From Azolla caroliniana (Eukaryota > Polypodiophyta), in contig JBHGNT010000017.1 of the NCBI GenBank assembly GCA_043228905.1, forward strand, positions 5,394,001 through 5,458,000: 64,000 nt of DNA, read 5' to 3'. Below are positions 45,626-57,651 of this stretch, piece by piece. The notes beneath the pieces are model-generated. The model did not search any database. It was given only the letters and a program-made list of their open reading frames with translations, and was not told where the DNA came from. How positions within the stretch are numbered: position 1 is the stretch's first letter; each line of letters opens with the position of its first letter. The translations under genes were made by a program, and so were the position numbers.

Positions 45626-47770
45626 ATGGAGCTCCTGCGGAACCATCAGCAGCATCCGTCGGAGCTAGTGAGCCAGCTGGGCTCCCTCCTGGGCCTCCTC
45701 ACCGTGGTGCACACCATGCTCTACACCCTGCTGCCCATGCCGCTGAGGGGCCTCCTAGCCGGCCTGCTCTGGAGGCTCCGCGACTGGCTGTCCGCGCGCT
45801 ACCACTACGTGGAGATCCCGGAGCTCGACGATTCCACGTGCCTGCCCAACGAGCTCTACGCCGCCATTAAGCTCCACATCAGCACCTGCATCCTCCAGCA
45901 GGGCTCTGCCCAACCCAGCTTGGCTTCCGCGGCTCACTCCAGGCGCCTGCGCCTCAGCCGCGCGCCCGCCGCCGGCTCCGGCGGCGGCTTCACGTGGAGC
46001 CCCTGCAACGGCGAGGTCATCCCCGCAGCCTTCGACGGCGCCCGCCTCTGGTGGGAGCACTACACCTGCCACGACATGGCCCCGGCATCGGCGGCGGCGC
46101 CGATGACCATGGCCATGATGATGCCCCACCACCACCAGCTGTTCGGCCGCCACATCGGCTTGTGCGGCTCCGTAGGCGGCGGTGGCGGAGGCTCTGGAGC
46201 CGCCAGATCCTCCGGCTTCGCCCCCGACCAGGAGCGCCGCACCTATGTCCTGAAGCTGCACCGCAACGACAAGGACCGGGTCCTGACGCCTTACATGGAC
46301 CACATCCTGGCCCAAGCCGCCGAGCTGAAGCAGCACACCCGGGAGCGCCTCCTCTTCACCAACAACGCACGTAGCGACTCCTACCGACACACCTGGGACT
46401 CCGTCCCTTTCAAACACCCCTCCACCTTCGACACCCTGGCCCTCGACCCCGACAAGAAGCGCCTCATCGTCGACGACCTCCTCGCCTTCTCCCGCGGCGA
46501 GGATTTCTACAAGAAGACCGGCCGTGCCTGGAAGCGCGGCTACCTCCTCTATGGCCCCCCTGGCACCGGCAAATCCAGCTTGATCGCCGCCATGGCCAAT
46601 CTGCTGAGGTATGATGTCTACGACCTTGAGCTCACTCAGGTCCGTTCCAACGGCGAGCTCCGGAAGCTTCTCCTACGTACCACCAGCAAATCCATCATTG
46701 TCATTGAAGACATCGACTGCTCGCTGGATCTCGGCAATCGGATTGCCAAGCCGCTGCCGCTGTCATCGTCGTTGTCGGGTGTGAGAGGCGGAGGAGCATC
46801 AGTAGTAGGAATGGGGAAGAAGCCGGTCACGAGGAAGGGCGGAGAAGCTGTAGGAGCATCGGAGATGGTGATGATGATGAACAGCATCAAGGAGGAGGCA
46901 TTGATGCAAATGCAGGGGATTTGTGGCTCTAATTCTGCTGTCACACTGTCGGGATTGCTGAATTTCACCGACGGATTGTGGTCTTGCTGCGGGGACGAGA
47001 GGATCTTCGTGTTTACGACCAATCACATTGAGAGCCTCGATCCTGCCCTGTTGAGGTCTGGCCGGATGGACATGCACATCTTCATGTCTTACTGCACATT
47101 CCCGGCATTCAAGATTTTGGCTTCAAACTATCTCGGCATAGAAGATCACCCCCTCTTCGCATCCGTCGAGTCGGCCATGGCCCAACATAACATGACCCCG
47201 GCCGAAGTGAGCGAGATCTTCATCCGAAACAAGGACAAGCCGGCACATGCTGCGCTACAGGAGCTCGTGTCCGAGCTTCTCTGTTCTGACTCTGTTAATT
47301 CGGGTTCTAAGGTCGATGGTAATGACGAGGATTATGATGATGATTCGATGCAAGATGTTCAGGAGTTAGTGAAGCAAGCAATCCATCCTATGTTGAGCAA
47401 TAACGATTGTAATGACAACATTGTGATGAATGGTGATGGGGAGGATGGATTAAGAATGAGCTGCACTGGTAATAAGTTGGAGGGTTCTCATGAAGCTCAC
47501 ACGACTAATGTCCTTAGGATGAGTAGTACAAAGAAGCCATCATCAAAGAATGGGGATGGGAGCTTGAATTGCCCACATTGCAAGGGAGCAAACACATTGA
47601 TTCAAGCTGAAGAAGGTTTTACTGAACTTGAATGTGATGATAAGAATAACATGGGTGGTGATGATGGTGGCTTGTATGTGGACCATAGCCATAACCATAG
47701 CCATAATGACCACCCTTGTGATGATAAGGCCATTGTTGCTCAAACCAAAGATGGTAGCTCATCATCATAA
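45626..47770 (+). CDS. AAA-ATPase, plant BCS1-like/AATP1 type (At5g57480-like)
   Basis: A single exon of 714 codons. It has an N-terminal membrane anchor (residues 14-37, LVSQLGSLLGLLTVVHTMLY), then the plant AAA-ATPase N-domain (YVEIPELDD, NELYAAIKLH). The AAA module follows: WDSVPFKHPSTFDTLALDP, Walker A GPPGTGKS (310-317), Walker B IIVIEDIDC (357-365), a Gly/Ser-rich insert (~370-430), NFTDGLWSCCGDERIFVFTTNH (in parts, ~445-467) and the arginine-finger region RSGRMDMHI (~477). All catalytic residues are present, so it looks functional. Relatives are anchored in ER or mitochondrial membranes and act as ATP-driven remodelers in stress and seed biology (family knowledge). The length exceeds the usual ~500 residues because of a Gly-rich N-domain insert and a tail with CPHC (649-652) and a His-rich stretch (~686-697). 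GC content falls strongly from 5' to 3'. Confidence 0.93.
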   Translation: MELLRNHQQHPSELVSQLGSLLGLLTVVHTMLYTLLPMPLRGLLAGLLWRLRDWLSARYHYVEIPELDDSTCLPNELYAAIKLHISTCILQQGSAQPSLASAAHSRRLRLSRAPAAGSGGGFTWSPCNGEVIPAAFDGARLWWEHYTCHDMAPASAAAPMTMAMMMPHHHQLFGRHIGLCGSVGGGGGGSGAARSSGFAPDQERRTYVLKLHRNDKDRVLTPYMDHILAQAAELKQHTRERLLFTNNARSDSYRHTWDSVPFKHPSTFDTLALDPDKKRLIVDDLLAFSRGEDFYKKTGRAWKRGYLLYGPPGTGKSSLIAAMANLLRYDVYDLELTQVRSNGELRKLLLRTTSKSIIVIEDIDCSLDLGNRIAKPLPLSSSLSGVRGGGASVVGMGKKPVTRKGGEAVGASEMVMMMNSIKEEALMQMQGICGSNSAVTLSGLLNFTDGLWSCCGDERIFVFTTNHIESLDPALLRSGRMDMHIFMSYCTFPAFKILASNYLGIEDHPLFASVESAMAQHNMTPAEVSEIFIRNKDKPAHAALQELVSELLCSDSVNSGSKVDGNDEDYDDDSMQDVQELVKQAIHPMLSNNDCNDNIVMNGDGEDGLRMSCTGNKLEGSHEAHTTNVLRMSSTKKPSSKNGDGSLNCPHCKGANTLIQAEEGFTELECDDKNNMGGDDGGLYVDHSHNHSHNDHPCDDKAIVAQTKDGSSSS

Positions 47771-48147
47771 AGAAATTGCATTTACTTCTTCTGGAATCCA
47801 ATGGGGGACAATACCAAAAATAGAAATTTAGTTGACCTTTCCTGTTTTGTATCATGCTTTTCTTTTCATTTACACATGTCCAAGTTTTGTCTTTGCTAAA
47901 GCCCCCACCCCCTTCTCTAAAAAAAACAACAAGATGCAAAAGCTTCGAAAAGGATGGATGTATTATTCCCCTCCCTCTGTCATGTTGTAACAAAACTACT
48001 GGTTTTCTTTCTCCCTTTTCCCTTCCGAGTTTTGCTTCATCATTTTATTATTGTTTGTATCTTAGCTTAGCTTTGAAAAGGGAGGAATGTTTTGGAAATA
48101 TAATGATTCATTTCTTTACTTTTGTGTGATCTCCATGGAATGTGTCT

Positions 48148-48154
48148 AATAAAA
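48148..48154 (+). terminator. Candidate polyadenylation signal of the AAA-ATPase gene
   Basis: AATAAAA about 380 bp after the stop codon, the first canonical signal in this direction. Transcript evidence would be needed to fix the end. Confidence 0.45.
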
Positions 48155-48159
48155 CACAT

Positions 48160-51100
48160 GTCATTTCTAGCTATAAGATATAATGCGAAAATAGACTGAT
48201 GATAAATGGAATTTTGATGCACAACACATTCATGAAGTTCAGCCAACATTGTGGGTATGTGATGTTGTTTGTGGCCGGTGGTTAAATAGTAGCATTTAGT
48301 GTATAAGAAACATGTGTGAAAGCAAGAATTTTAACACATGACCTTTATGTTCATAGAATTTTCTAAGGCCGTTGTGCCTTATCTTGACTAGTTTTATTTT
48401 TTTGAGTTTTTCACATCTCTTGGATTAATTGAATCTTAATCCATTGAGATTTTGGAGTAGTCATCTTAGAATTCACATCAAAACAATGGATGGATGCCGG
48501 TATCTACCAGTATGTCAATTACTCTTAGAATTCACATAGAAACACTAGTGACTACCACAATATTAGTGTCTCCCTTGTCGTTAGTGCATGAGTCTTATCT
48601 GTGTGTCTCCCTTGTTGTTAATGCATGAGTCAATTCTATTTTGGTTAAGTCCTATTGGGATCTTCCAAGGATCTAGCAATATATGATGATTGAATTCTCT
48701 CAATCTCGTCTCTGGGTATATCTTTGCATCTGAGCTATCGACATTGGGCATGGCTAGCTTTCATAGTGTTGTAAGAATCATACTATCTATTTGTCTGTAT
48801 CGTGTTGTCTCCAATGACATTGATATACCAAGTCGATGTAGTTACATTATCTCATGAAAGAAGTAGAATGTATATATAAATGGGACATTCTCTTATGTTT
48901 ATATGATAATAAGCCTATTTCGTCTTAGCTTTTCTCAAGTAGGATATAATTCGTGCTAACACAAAATCTTTACAATATTTGGGAAAAAAGATACCCAAAC
49001 TTCTCCCATTTCAATGCCTCGAACAAGTGTGGAAGTGTGCTAGGATTTTGGAGGGAAATGCAGCACGAGGATCAAATATTGCCTAAAGTGAGGCTTTGGA
49101 ATATGGAATATTTGATTTAGTCTTCTAGTAGAATGGTCTATAATTGCAAGATGCCTACATTGGGGGATAGTAAATTTTATCTAGTTAAGATAAAAATAGT
49201 TTGATAAGTTTATGGTTGTGTTTTTTCTCCCTTCAAGGGTTTAAAATTTGTTTGCTAGATTTCATCGATTTATGAAGCTCTCATTGACATTGAGTGGTCG
49301 TACGAGGTCAAGAGTTGATTCTCGCATTCCTATGTCCCAATGATGAGATGCAAAATATTTGTCCTATGTTATAATTGGTTAGCACATGGAAGAGTCAGAA
49401 CACTCTTTAATAAGAAGATTCATTGTGAACAATCACATGGTTTTCCCTACCATATATCTTTACTCAGATCAAAATAAGAATTGTCCTTCTCTCTTGCCCA
49501 ATTCTCAGTCAATGTCACAACATGATTGTAATTTAACAAAATGTTATGGAAATGACTAGGTTATAGGAGTTACTTGGATACTTTTGTTGAAAATGAGGTG
49601 GAGACTATGTCCACTTTGGTGGGAAGGCCAGAGTGAGGGTTGATGAGAGGAATTTTTGGTGATCTATGATGTAATTTGTTTGCTAACTAATGCGAAGTAG
49701 TGTTTTTTTGGGAAAAAAAAACAAAATGTTATGGAGATGAGATATGTGTTATGGTTGTTGGTGATGATATTGTGGTTCGCACACCCATTAGCCAATATTG
49801 GTCCTTAGCAATTGCAAGATGAGGACATGCTTTCCAATTATAGAGTCATTCCAAAGATTGATTTTTTAAATAGAAAGTCTAAGTGCATTTGTTTTGTCAT
49901 ATTGAATGTGCTAATGTTTAGGTACAAGCGATCTTATTTAAAAGAGTTTAACTTGAAAACAATAAGCTCTAGCTCCTAGATTCACATGCTTTTAGAACAA
50001 AGAATTGTCAAACTATGTTATGTCAACATTGTAAAGAATAGTTAAATATTAGAAATCGAGTTTGTAGAAAATCACCTTGGAAAGCAAGAACAACTACATG
50101 TTGAGGTGGGCAAGTAATGACACTAGGAATCAAGAGGTAAATAAATCATTTTGGAAACCTATATGTATGTGTTTTAGAGTGCATAAATTGCAGGCTTCTC
50201 ATGAACTTGAATGGAAATTGGAAAGAAGGTGAAACATACTCATGATGAGAAAGACATATGTCAAAATGGGGAAGGTGGTCTAGGGCCTAGCAACATAGGA
50301 CCTCCAAAAACCTTAGGGTATAAAGAAACACAAAGGGAAAGGTAGACCACTCCTCCCATGTGTGATTTTTACGTGCACATGTGTATGTATTTGCCCAATC
50401 AAATGAGACAATAGATATGCTAAATGGTGTATCCTTGTGGTTAAGCTTAACACAATCACGATTGCCTCATTTAAAAATGTGCTTCTTGCTCACATTTGCA
50501 TAATTCAATTTACAACACTTGGGTGGGTTGATTATATGATTTGAGTCCATAGACTTGGTGAAGATTTCTTCATTTGGCACTATTTGCATGGATGAGTTGC
50601 GTAAATCTACTTTACATTGAGATTGACTCACAATGAGTTCTCAAATGATCGAGCGGTGAAGCAGTAGACAATGGTGTCAATCAAAACACATACATACATA
50701 CACGTTAACATGATCCACCCTAAAGGATGATCATATTGAGATATATGATATACATATGAATGCGTTTTTACACAAGATTGAATGCAACATTGAATGCACA
50801 TTAAAGAGCAAGTGAGTGTACTACATTATGTATATGTGGACACACTATGAAGAAAGAAATACACAAGTGTGTACACACATATGCATAAATGGGTCCAAAG
50901 TTCAAACATGGGATCGTGTTTCTTTCCTAGGTGGGTTGGGTTTCTAATAGATATTATCATATTAGTAGTAAATAGTAAATATAAATTAAAAAAACAGTTG
51001 TTTTTAAAAAAGGAAAAGAAAAAAAGATTGTAGCTATTTGGATGTTTTCGATCGAGATACGGTCTTTATTTATCAATTTTATTGTTTTTATATACATAAA

Positions 51101-53380
51101 TTGGTAATGGGGACGTGGTTTTAAAATAAAATAAAATTCGAGTATTTTCATGAATTTAGTTGTTTTTTTTGGAGAATAAAAAACCGTTTTTTGTTTTGTC
51201 TTTCCCTTCTTCTTCTTCCTGTCAACATCGCCAAGATCCTTTTTATTATGCAAATTGGATAGCATTATTATATACATATAAGTACATTTGTAATTTCCTT
51301 TTTTATTTAAAAGCAAAACAACTAAAATAGCAAAATAAAAACCAAAATGGTTCATAATCAAAGCCCACCTACTTTTAATGATGAATCATTTTCCCATACA
51401 AATTCACACAAACACCACATATACTTCACAAATCTTCAAAACCTACTTGGCTTTCACCTTCTTCGAACGAACACCTTGCCAATGAAATTGTGCCGTCGCT
51501 TTTTGAGCTATCTTGGCACCCAAAGTTTTGAACACATTATTCAACATAATGTACTTTGTTGGTACATCTTTTAGTTTTCCATACTTTGCACATACAACCA
51601 ATGAAGACAAAAAGTGGCACTCTTCTCAACCCTTCTGGGGTTTTCTATTGTTGGCACACAATTATAGCATTCGATGTACACAACGTATTGTCGCCTTTGG
51701 TCTTATGAAACACAAGACTTATGATTGGACTGCGACGTTTTTCTCTTCATCCATTATTGTGTAGAAAGAGTTCCGATAAGGTTTGAAATCTAATGTCCTT
51801 CATCGTTTAGTCTCATGTTTTTAAGGCACATGCCGACCCACCCATCCTTTTACATTTTGTTTCATATTGTGTAGGGGATGTCATCACACAAGGTGACACA
51901 ATATCCCCACACTTGTAAGGATAAGAGCCTGTGCCACGTTAAGATAGAGACATTATCCTCGTAGAAGGTAGTCTTCATTTCAAGTTTCCGTGCAATAGCT
52001 CAAAATTATAGAAAATAAATACAATGCATATATTTTCGATGAAAGATGTTTGAATTATGTAATTATGTATCAATATCTTGGATACAAGATAGATGATTAG
52101 AGAGATCGTCGTGATTGTAGAGAAAGAGATGTGAATGATTAATGGGAGGGGTGAAGCATGAGCTCCACGATTAGTTAGAGACAACCAGTCAATGCTTATA
52201 GTTTAGTGTCACCCAGGACCCTCATAGTGTTGCAACACACGAGCTTGTTCAAGGGCCAAAGCAATGAAGATGATCAAGAAGGAAAAGAATCTAGATTATG
52301 AACAAGAGGACAAGACAAGATTGACGTGAATGTGCTAGAGACGTGTGTTTAGAGATGACTAATCAATTTTTATTTAGATGTCACCTTAAAGTGATGCCAT
52401 AGAGTTTGTCAATGGCCAAAGCCAAGAAAAAGAAGTGAAGGAGAATAATTCGGATTATGAAAAGAGTATAAGATTTACAAGAATGTGGAAAAGGCTAGTG
52501 TTCAGAGGTGATTGGTCAATGCTTATAGTCTAGATGTCTCCCCTCAAATTATGCAATAGATGAGATGGTCAAGCTCTATAGGCAAGAAGACGGAAAAGAG
52601 TTTGGAGTACGAAGAAGAGGATAAGATTTATAAGAACGTGTTGAAGACTAACGTTGAACCAAAGTTGTTCAATAATCAAAATAATTTTCATGTACATAGT
52701 AATGTCGAACTCATGGATGGTCACCACTTGGATATAATGTGTAGCTATCAATGAGATGCTATTATATTATTGTTATCATAGAATGTGATTACGGTTGAAT
52801 CCTCTAATTATAATAGAGACAATGAATTTGAATATTGAAAAAGGCTATGCACTTGGTATATATTCTCATGACACTATTGTCAATGATGAGTTCCATGAGT
52901 TGAAAGGCATGACCTAGGACTTGGTTGGTCGAGATAACAATGACGAAATTCTTTAACAAGAGTTGGGGCATTAGGAAGATTCTCGATGGGCTCTTAAGCT
53001 TGATCCCCGGGCTTACCACCTAATCAACGCAGAAAGTAATATAAATTGTTATGTATGCCCTTAAAATAGTGTCAATATGATTCTCTAGTGTTTCAATATT
53101 CTCTCATAAAGCTACATCTCACTCGGGCCTTCTTCTTAAGAACTACCTTGAGGTCAACATGTTGGAAGGTGTGGGTTTTTTCCACTGAAGTGGAACCCAC
53201 AACTATAAAAAGAATAAGTAAAAAAGCAAAGGCCTATGTGCGCAATTTCAAGACCCCCATTTGTTTATTCTTAATATGCCGTCATAGAGGGATACCGTAA
53301 CGGAGAAAACCAGATAAATCAAAGAGAGTGAGAGATAAAAAACACAGAGCGAGAGAGAGAAGTAGAATGAGAGAGAGTTG
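48160..53380. other. Intergenic, AT-rich, no supportable gene
   Basis: No conserved domain was seen in any frame. A possible decayed tRNA-like/SINE-like word lies on the minus strand near 48300-48400 (GTCAAGATAAGGCAC ... GTTAAAATTCTTGC). CATA-type short repeats occur at 50690-50710. Nothing else is defined. Confidence 0.55.
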
Positions 53381-53465
53381 ATGTTGGATTTGGTATGTTG
53401 TATATTGACAAATGTTTATGGACTTGTTTATATTTTGTGGTTTGAAGAGTTTCGTTTATTATTAT

Positions 53466-53728
53466 ATGTATACATACATACATACATACATACATACATA
53501 CATACATACATACATACATACATACATACATACATACATACATACATACATACATACATACATACAAACAAACATACATACATACATACATACATACATA
53601 CATACATACATACATACATACATACATACATACATACATACATACATACATACATACATACATACATACATACATACATACATACATACATACATACATA
53701 CATACATACATACATACATACATACATG
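53466..53728. repeat. (TACA)n tetranucleotide microsatellite
   Basis: About 260 bp of nearly perfect TACA repeat with one interruption (CAAACAAAC near 53566-53573). Because 4 and 3 are coprime, all frames stay open, giving false proteins of alternating Thr/Tyr/Ile/His or Met/Tyr/Val/Cys. It is flanked by a direct repeat TTGGATTTGGTATGTTGT (53384 and 53804). Confidence 0.97.
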
Positions 53729-54736
53729 AAGTTGTATAAGATCACGATAACATGTTGTAGAAGACGGAATGTAAATATTGATGTTGATAAATATGTTTTG
53801 ATATTGGATTTGGTATGTTGTTTATCAAAACATAAATGAATCACCTTATCTTTTAATGTTACTATGAACAACTTGCTTGATATGAAACTATAAACATTCC
53901 AACTTTGTCATATGAATATATCTTGTTTGCAGCCAATGTTGGGACACACTTTCTTGACCCCTATTAAAAAAATGTAGTAACAAGACATGGAGTTTCTTCT
54001 AACCTTGTCAACCTTCCTTCAAAACTTATTCATTGGAGGGATTAGATGAGGCGACAAGCTATTCACAAGATTATATTAGTTGATTATCCTTTGCACCAAG
54101 CATACTCTCTATCAAGATGACTCCCATTCTGGAGATAGTGCACAACTGATTAATTATATAATCCTAAAGTGGAGATAGAAAAAGCTTGTTAATAGTTCAA
54201 TTTTTTCGTTGTTCCTATCTTGCTTGCATAGATGGTTACTTGGTCCTTCAAATTTATTTGTTGATGGCCCAATTGGTTGCTAAAATTGATGACATTTTGT
54301 TTACATTCAAAGCTAGACCAAGTTTTTAATGAGTTTTTATATGTAAAACTCAGGAATTTTGTTTTTTGAAACTGTTTTTGATATTTTTGGGTAATCTTAG
54401 ATTTTTTAAAAAAATAAAAATGGTCTCTTAAGACATTTCAATCAGGTTAGGTGCAGGTAGCCTGGTTGTAAATTCGGTCTTGGGTAAGAGAAAAGGAGGC
54501 CAGGTTTGAAACTTTGTATCGGGTTAGGTGTGACTAAGTCTTGGCTAAGCTGGGTTAGATGTGGCAAAGCCGGATTGGTTTTTGGGCAGGCACGTTTTTT
54601 GGAGAATGATCCGATGGTGCAGATAATACGTCTCATTTGAAACGTGCCCCCTGTACCGTCTGTGATCGTGATTTCCTCACCAAGCCTCACTATGATTTGG
54701 TTCGAAATAGGAAGCGAGCATATATACATACCTAAC

Positions 54737-54737
54737 T

Positions 54738-54779
<42 letters not shown>

Positions 54780-54895
54780 CTATGTACATAGATACATAGA
54801 TACATATATACCTATGTACATACATGCATACATACATACATACATACATACATACATACATACAAATACGTACATATATACGTACATATATACGT
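54737..54895. repeat. (CA)n and (TACA)n microsatellites
   Basis: A CA run at about 54742-54777 is followed by imperfect TACATA/TACA repeats to about 54895. These are simple repeats in intergenic DNA. Confidence 0.9.
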
Positions 54896-55109
54896 ACATA
54901 CATGCATGCATTGTCGTTCATCTTTAGCCTACATAGTAATTTAGCTCAAGCATGCTGCCCCTTCTTCTTCTTCTTCTTCGTCTACAACAATGTTGAAAGG
55001 TAATGTTTCGTGAAGAATTTCTTATTCTTTCCTTGTATGTATGTACACACACGTAGTCAATGTGAAATGGCAAAAGGAAGTTTTCAGTGATGTAGAGATT
55101 GATACGACA

Positions 55110-55388
55110 CAGGCTCGTATGCGTTCAAATGTCAGGTATTCAATCTCACTAGATTGTTCTAAAACGGAAGAATAGAGAGCTAAGAGAGAATTTTGGTTTT
55201 GTGAAGAAAAACTTTGTTTCTGAAAAAGGGGGGGAAAACAGAGAAAACATTGGTTGTATACTCTACCTCACACACTATGTCTCGGAGGGGTTTTACTCAC
55301 ACACACTCCAAACTCTCTCCCCACACACTACTAAGTGGAAGACCAGTTTTGGCCACACTTAGCATGTATGGGGTATACATGTATAACA
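55110..55388 (-). repeat. Copia family C 3' LTR (left edge uncertain)
   Basis: On the minus strand it starts TGTTATACATGTATAC at 55388, directly after the purine tract TAGTGGGAGAT. It contains AGTGTGTGGGGAGAG and a C/G homopolymer region. No matching 5' LTR was found in the window, so the left end is a guess from loss of any pattern. Confidence 0.55.
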
Positions 55389-55399
55389 ATCTCCCACTA

Positions 55400-56912
55400 A
55401 AAGGCCTAAACTAGGAGTACGAATAATGCATCCCAATGTTTCTTACCAGGATTTAACATGAATCGACTTATTGCTCTCACTACAAATGCAATGTCTGGTC
55501 TAGTAACCACCATGGCGTACATAAGACTCCCAATTGCGGATTGATAAGGAACCTTGGACATGAATTCCTTGTCCTCAACAGACGTGGGGCAATCATATGT
55601 AGGCAATGAAGTGCTCAACGGTTTTGCATTCTCCATATTAAACCTCTTGAGCACTTTCGATATTTACTCAACTTGAGACAAGTAAATGCATCGCTTACTC
55701 CTATCATGAGTAATACGCATACCAAGAATATGTTTTGCGTCTCCCAAATCCTTCATGTCAAAAATCTAGCTCAAGTTTTTCTTCAATAAGGATAACTCAT
55801 CCTTGTTTTTACCAACGATAAGCATATCATCAACATAGAGTATCAACATAATGGAACTCTCATCTGAACATTTTTTCGTATAAAGGCAAGAATCCTCATT
55901 GCTTCTAGTGCACCCCTCAGTCTTCATAAAAGCATCAAACTTTTGGTACCACAATCTGGGGGGGACTGCTTAAGCCCACACAAACTCTTCTTGAGTTTAC
56001 ATACCAAATGTTCTTTTCCCGAGATTTCATGACCTTCTGGTTGTTCCATATAAATATACTCATCAAGGTCCCCATGTAAAAAGGCAGTCTTCACATCCAT
56101 TTGGACTAATTCCAAATCCTGATTTGCAACCAATGAAAGCAACATATGTAATGTAGTCATCTTAACTATAGGGGAGAAGGTTTCATCAAAATCAACTCCA
56201 TGTTCTTGCTTGAAACCTTTGGCTACCAAGTGTGCTTTATACTTTGGGGAAACACTATCGGACGTATACTTGTACTTGTATACCCACTTGCATGGTAATG
56301 CTTTCCTGTCCTTTGGCAAAGGTACTAAATCCCAAGTACCATTCTTATAAATACTGTCAAATTCACTTTGCATGGCATGCTCCCACTTAGCATGATCACT
56401 AGCTAGCATAACGTCTTTATAGCAAGAAGATTCACCTGCATCCGTTAACATCACATAGTCCGTGAGCTTAGCAGGTGGCCTAGAGACATGAGTAGATCGT
56501 CTCACTGGTTGCTAAACTGGAGTCAGACTGTTTTTAGGTTGTACACATGCATCCTCATTTTGAACATCCTCATATGGGTGAACATTTGTAGGACTGTTCG
56601 GCATAGGTGTGGAATTATTCTTTTGCACACTAATAGAGGGTGTAACATCTTGAAACGCCACTTTCCTCACTTCCACTTCCTTAATTGGCTGCTTATGCAT
56701 AATCTTTTCATTGAAAATGACATCACTACTTCTAATTATAGTGCGCGTTTCAGGATCCCACAAACGATATCCAAATTGACCATCTACGCCATAGCCAAGG
56801 AAAATACATTTTCTGCTCTTAAAATCTAGTTTTTGCCTTAATTGTTTTGGAACGTGAACATACGCTTCACATCAAAATACCCTAAGATGATCATAGTTTG
56901 GGGTTTTTCCTG
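55400..56912 (-). pseudogene. Copia family C pol, downstream part (integrase end, RT)
   Basis: On the minus strand, after the hAT element, the frame resumes in the late integrase/spacer (KLDFKSRKCIFLGYG, YRLWDPETRTIIRSSDVIF). It continues through reverse transcriptase (CKWVYKYKYTSD, FDETFSPIVKMTT, MDVKTAFLHGDLDEYIYM, KLKKSLCGLKQSP) with an intact YVDDMLIVG box near 55826. Then come DMKDLGDAKHILGM, AIGSLMYAM and RPDIAF. It ends at GKKHWDA, after which RNase H is missing and the polypurine tract follows directly, so the RNase H domain was deleted. Stops and frameshifts occur near 56513, 55925, 55766 and 55660. Confidence 0.88.
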
Positions 56913-56920
56913 TCCACAAC
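56913..56920. repeat. hAT target site duplication, left copy
   Basis: TCCACAAC, repeated exactly at 62123-62130. Eight bases is the duplication length of the hAT superfamily. Confidence 0.95.
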
Positions 56921-56937
56921 CAGCGTTGGGCAAAGTC
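56921..56937 (+). repeat. hAT left terminal inverted repeat
   Basis: CAGCGTTGGGCAAAGTC. It pairs with 62106-62122 with one mismatch. Confidence 0.95.
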
Positions 56938-57159
56938 CCAGGAATAGTGTCAAGGTTCCGGTTGAATTGGGACTTTTGCCGATCACCACGAGAGATAGCC
57001 GGAATTGATTTCGGCCAGGTTTTCCACATGGCCGGAATGTAGCCGGTTCATATTTTATGAGCTGGCTATTTATATAGATTAGAAAAAGGTTTTGTATATT
57101 TATGTAAATATTTCTTTCCCCCCTCTTTTTCTCTATTCTTCCTTTTTTTTTATTGTTCA

Positions 57160-57605
57160 TGAATCATGAATCACTGCTTTCCCTCTTCGTGCTACTCGTT
57201 GCTCCCTATCTGTTCCATTCTTAGCGTAGCGCTGCTCCATTCTTTCTTCTTCGCGTCACGTTCTTCCATTTTTTGCTACTCCTTCCTTGTTCCTTGCTCG
57301 CTCATTGTTGATTGCTCCTCCCTGCTTGGCTCCTTCCCGCTTGCTCGTTGCCCATTGCTCCTCCTTGCTCACTTGTTGCTGATTGATCCTCTCTACTCAC
57401 TCGTTGTCGAATGTGCCTCCCTGCTCACTCGTTGTTGATTGCTCCTCCCAGCTCCCCCATTGTTGATTGCCCCTCGCGATTTCCTGCTCTTCCCTCTTCT
57501 GCAGAACCATCGCCTTCACCCCTCCCGACACACACGTCAACGTCAACGTTCAGTACACAAAGAATCCTTCTCCCCTTCTCCCTCTCTCCCTCCCTCTCCC
57601 TCCCT

Positions 57606-57651
<46 letters not shown>

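Noticed and set aside
45755-46417. Antisense open frame of 220 codons
   Set aside because: It is a shadow of the GC-rich AAA-ATPase coding strand.
48300-48400. Independent SINE copy on the minus strand
   Set aside because: Box B is too decayed (GTTAAAATTC) and no ends or duplication are visible, so it is only noted.
51347-51764. Possible FAR1/MULE-like transposase remnant
   Set aside because: Weak likeness of one short stretch only; no catalytic residue or second motif supports it.
53378-53871. Several open frames of 85-153 codons on both strands
   Set aside because: They are entirely produced by the TACA microsatellite, whose period keeps every frame open.
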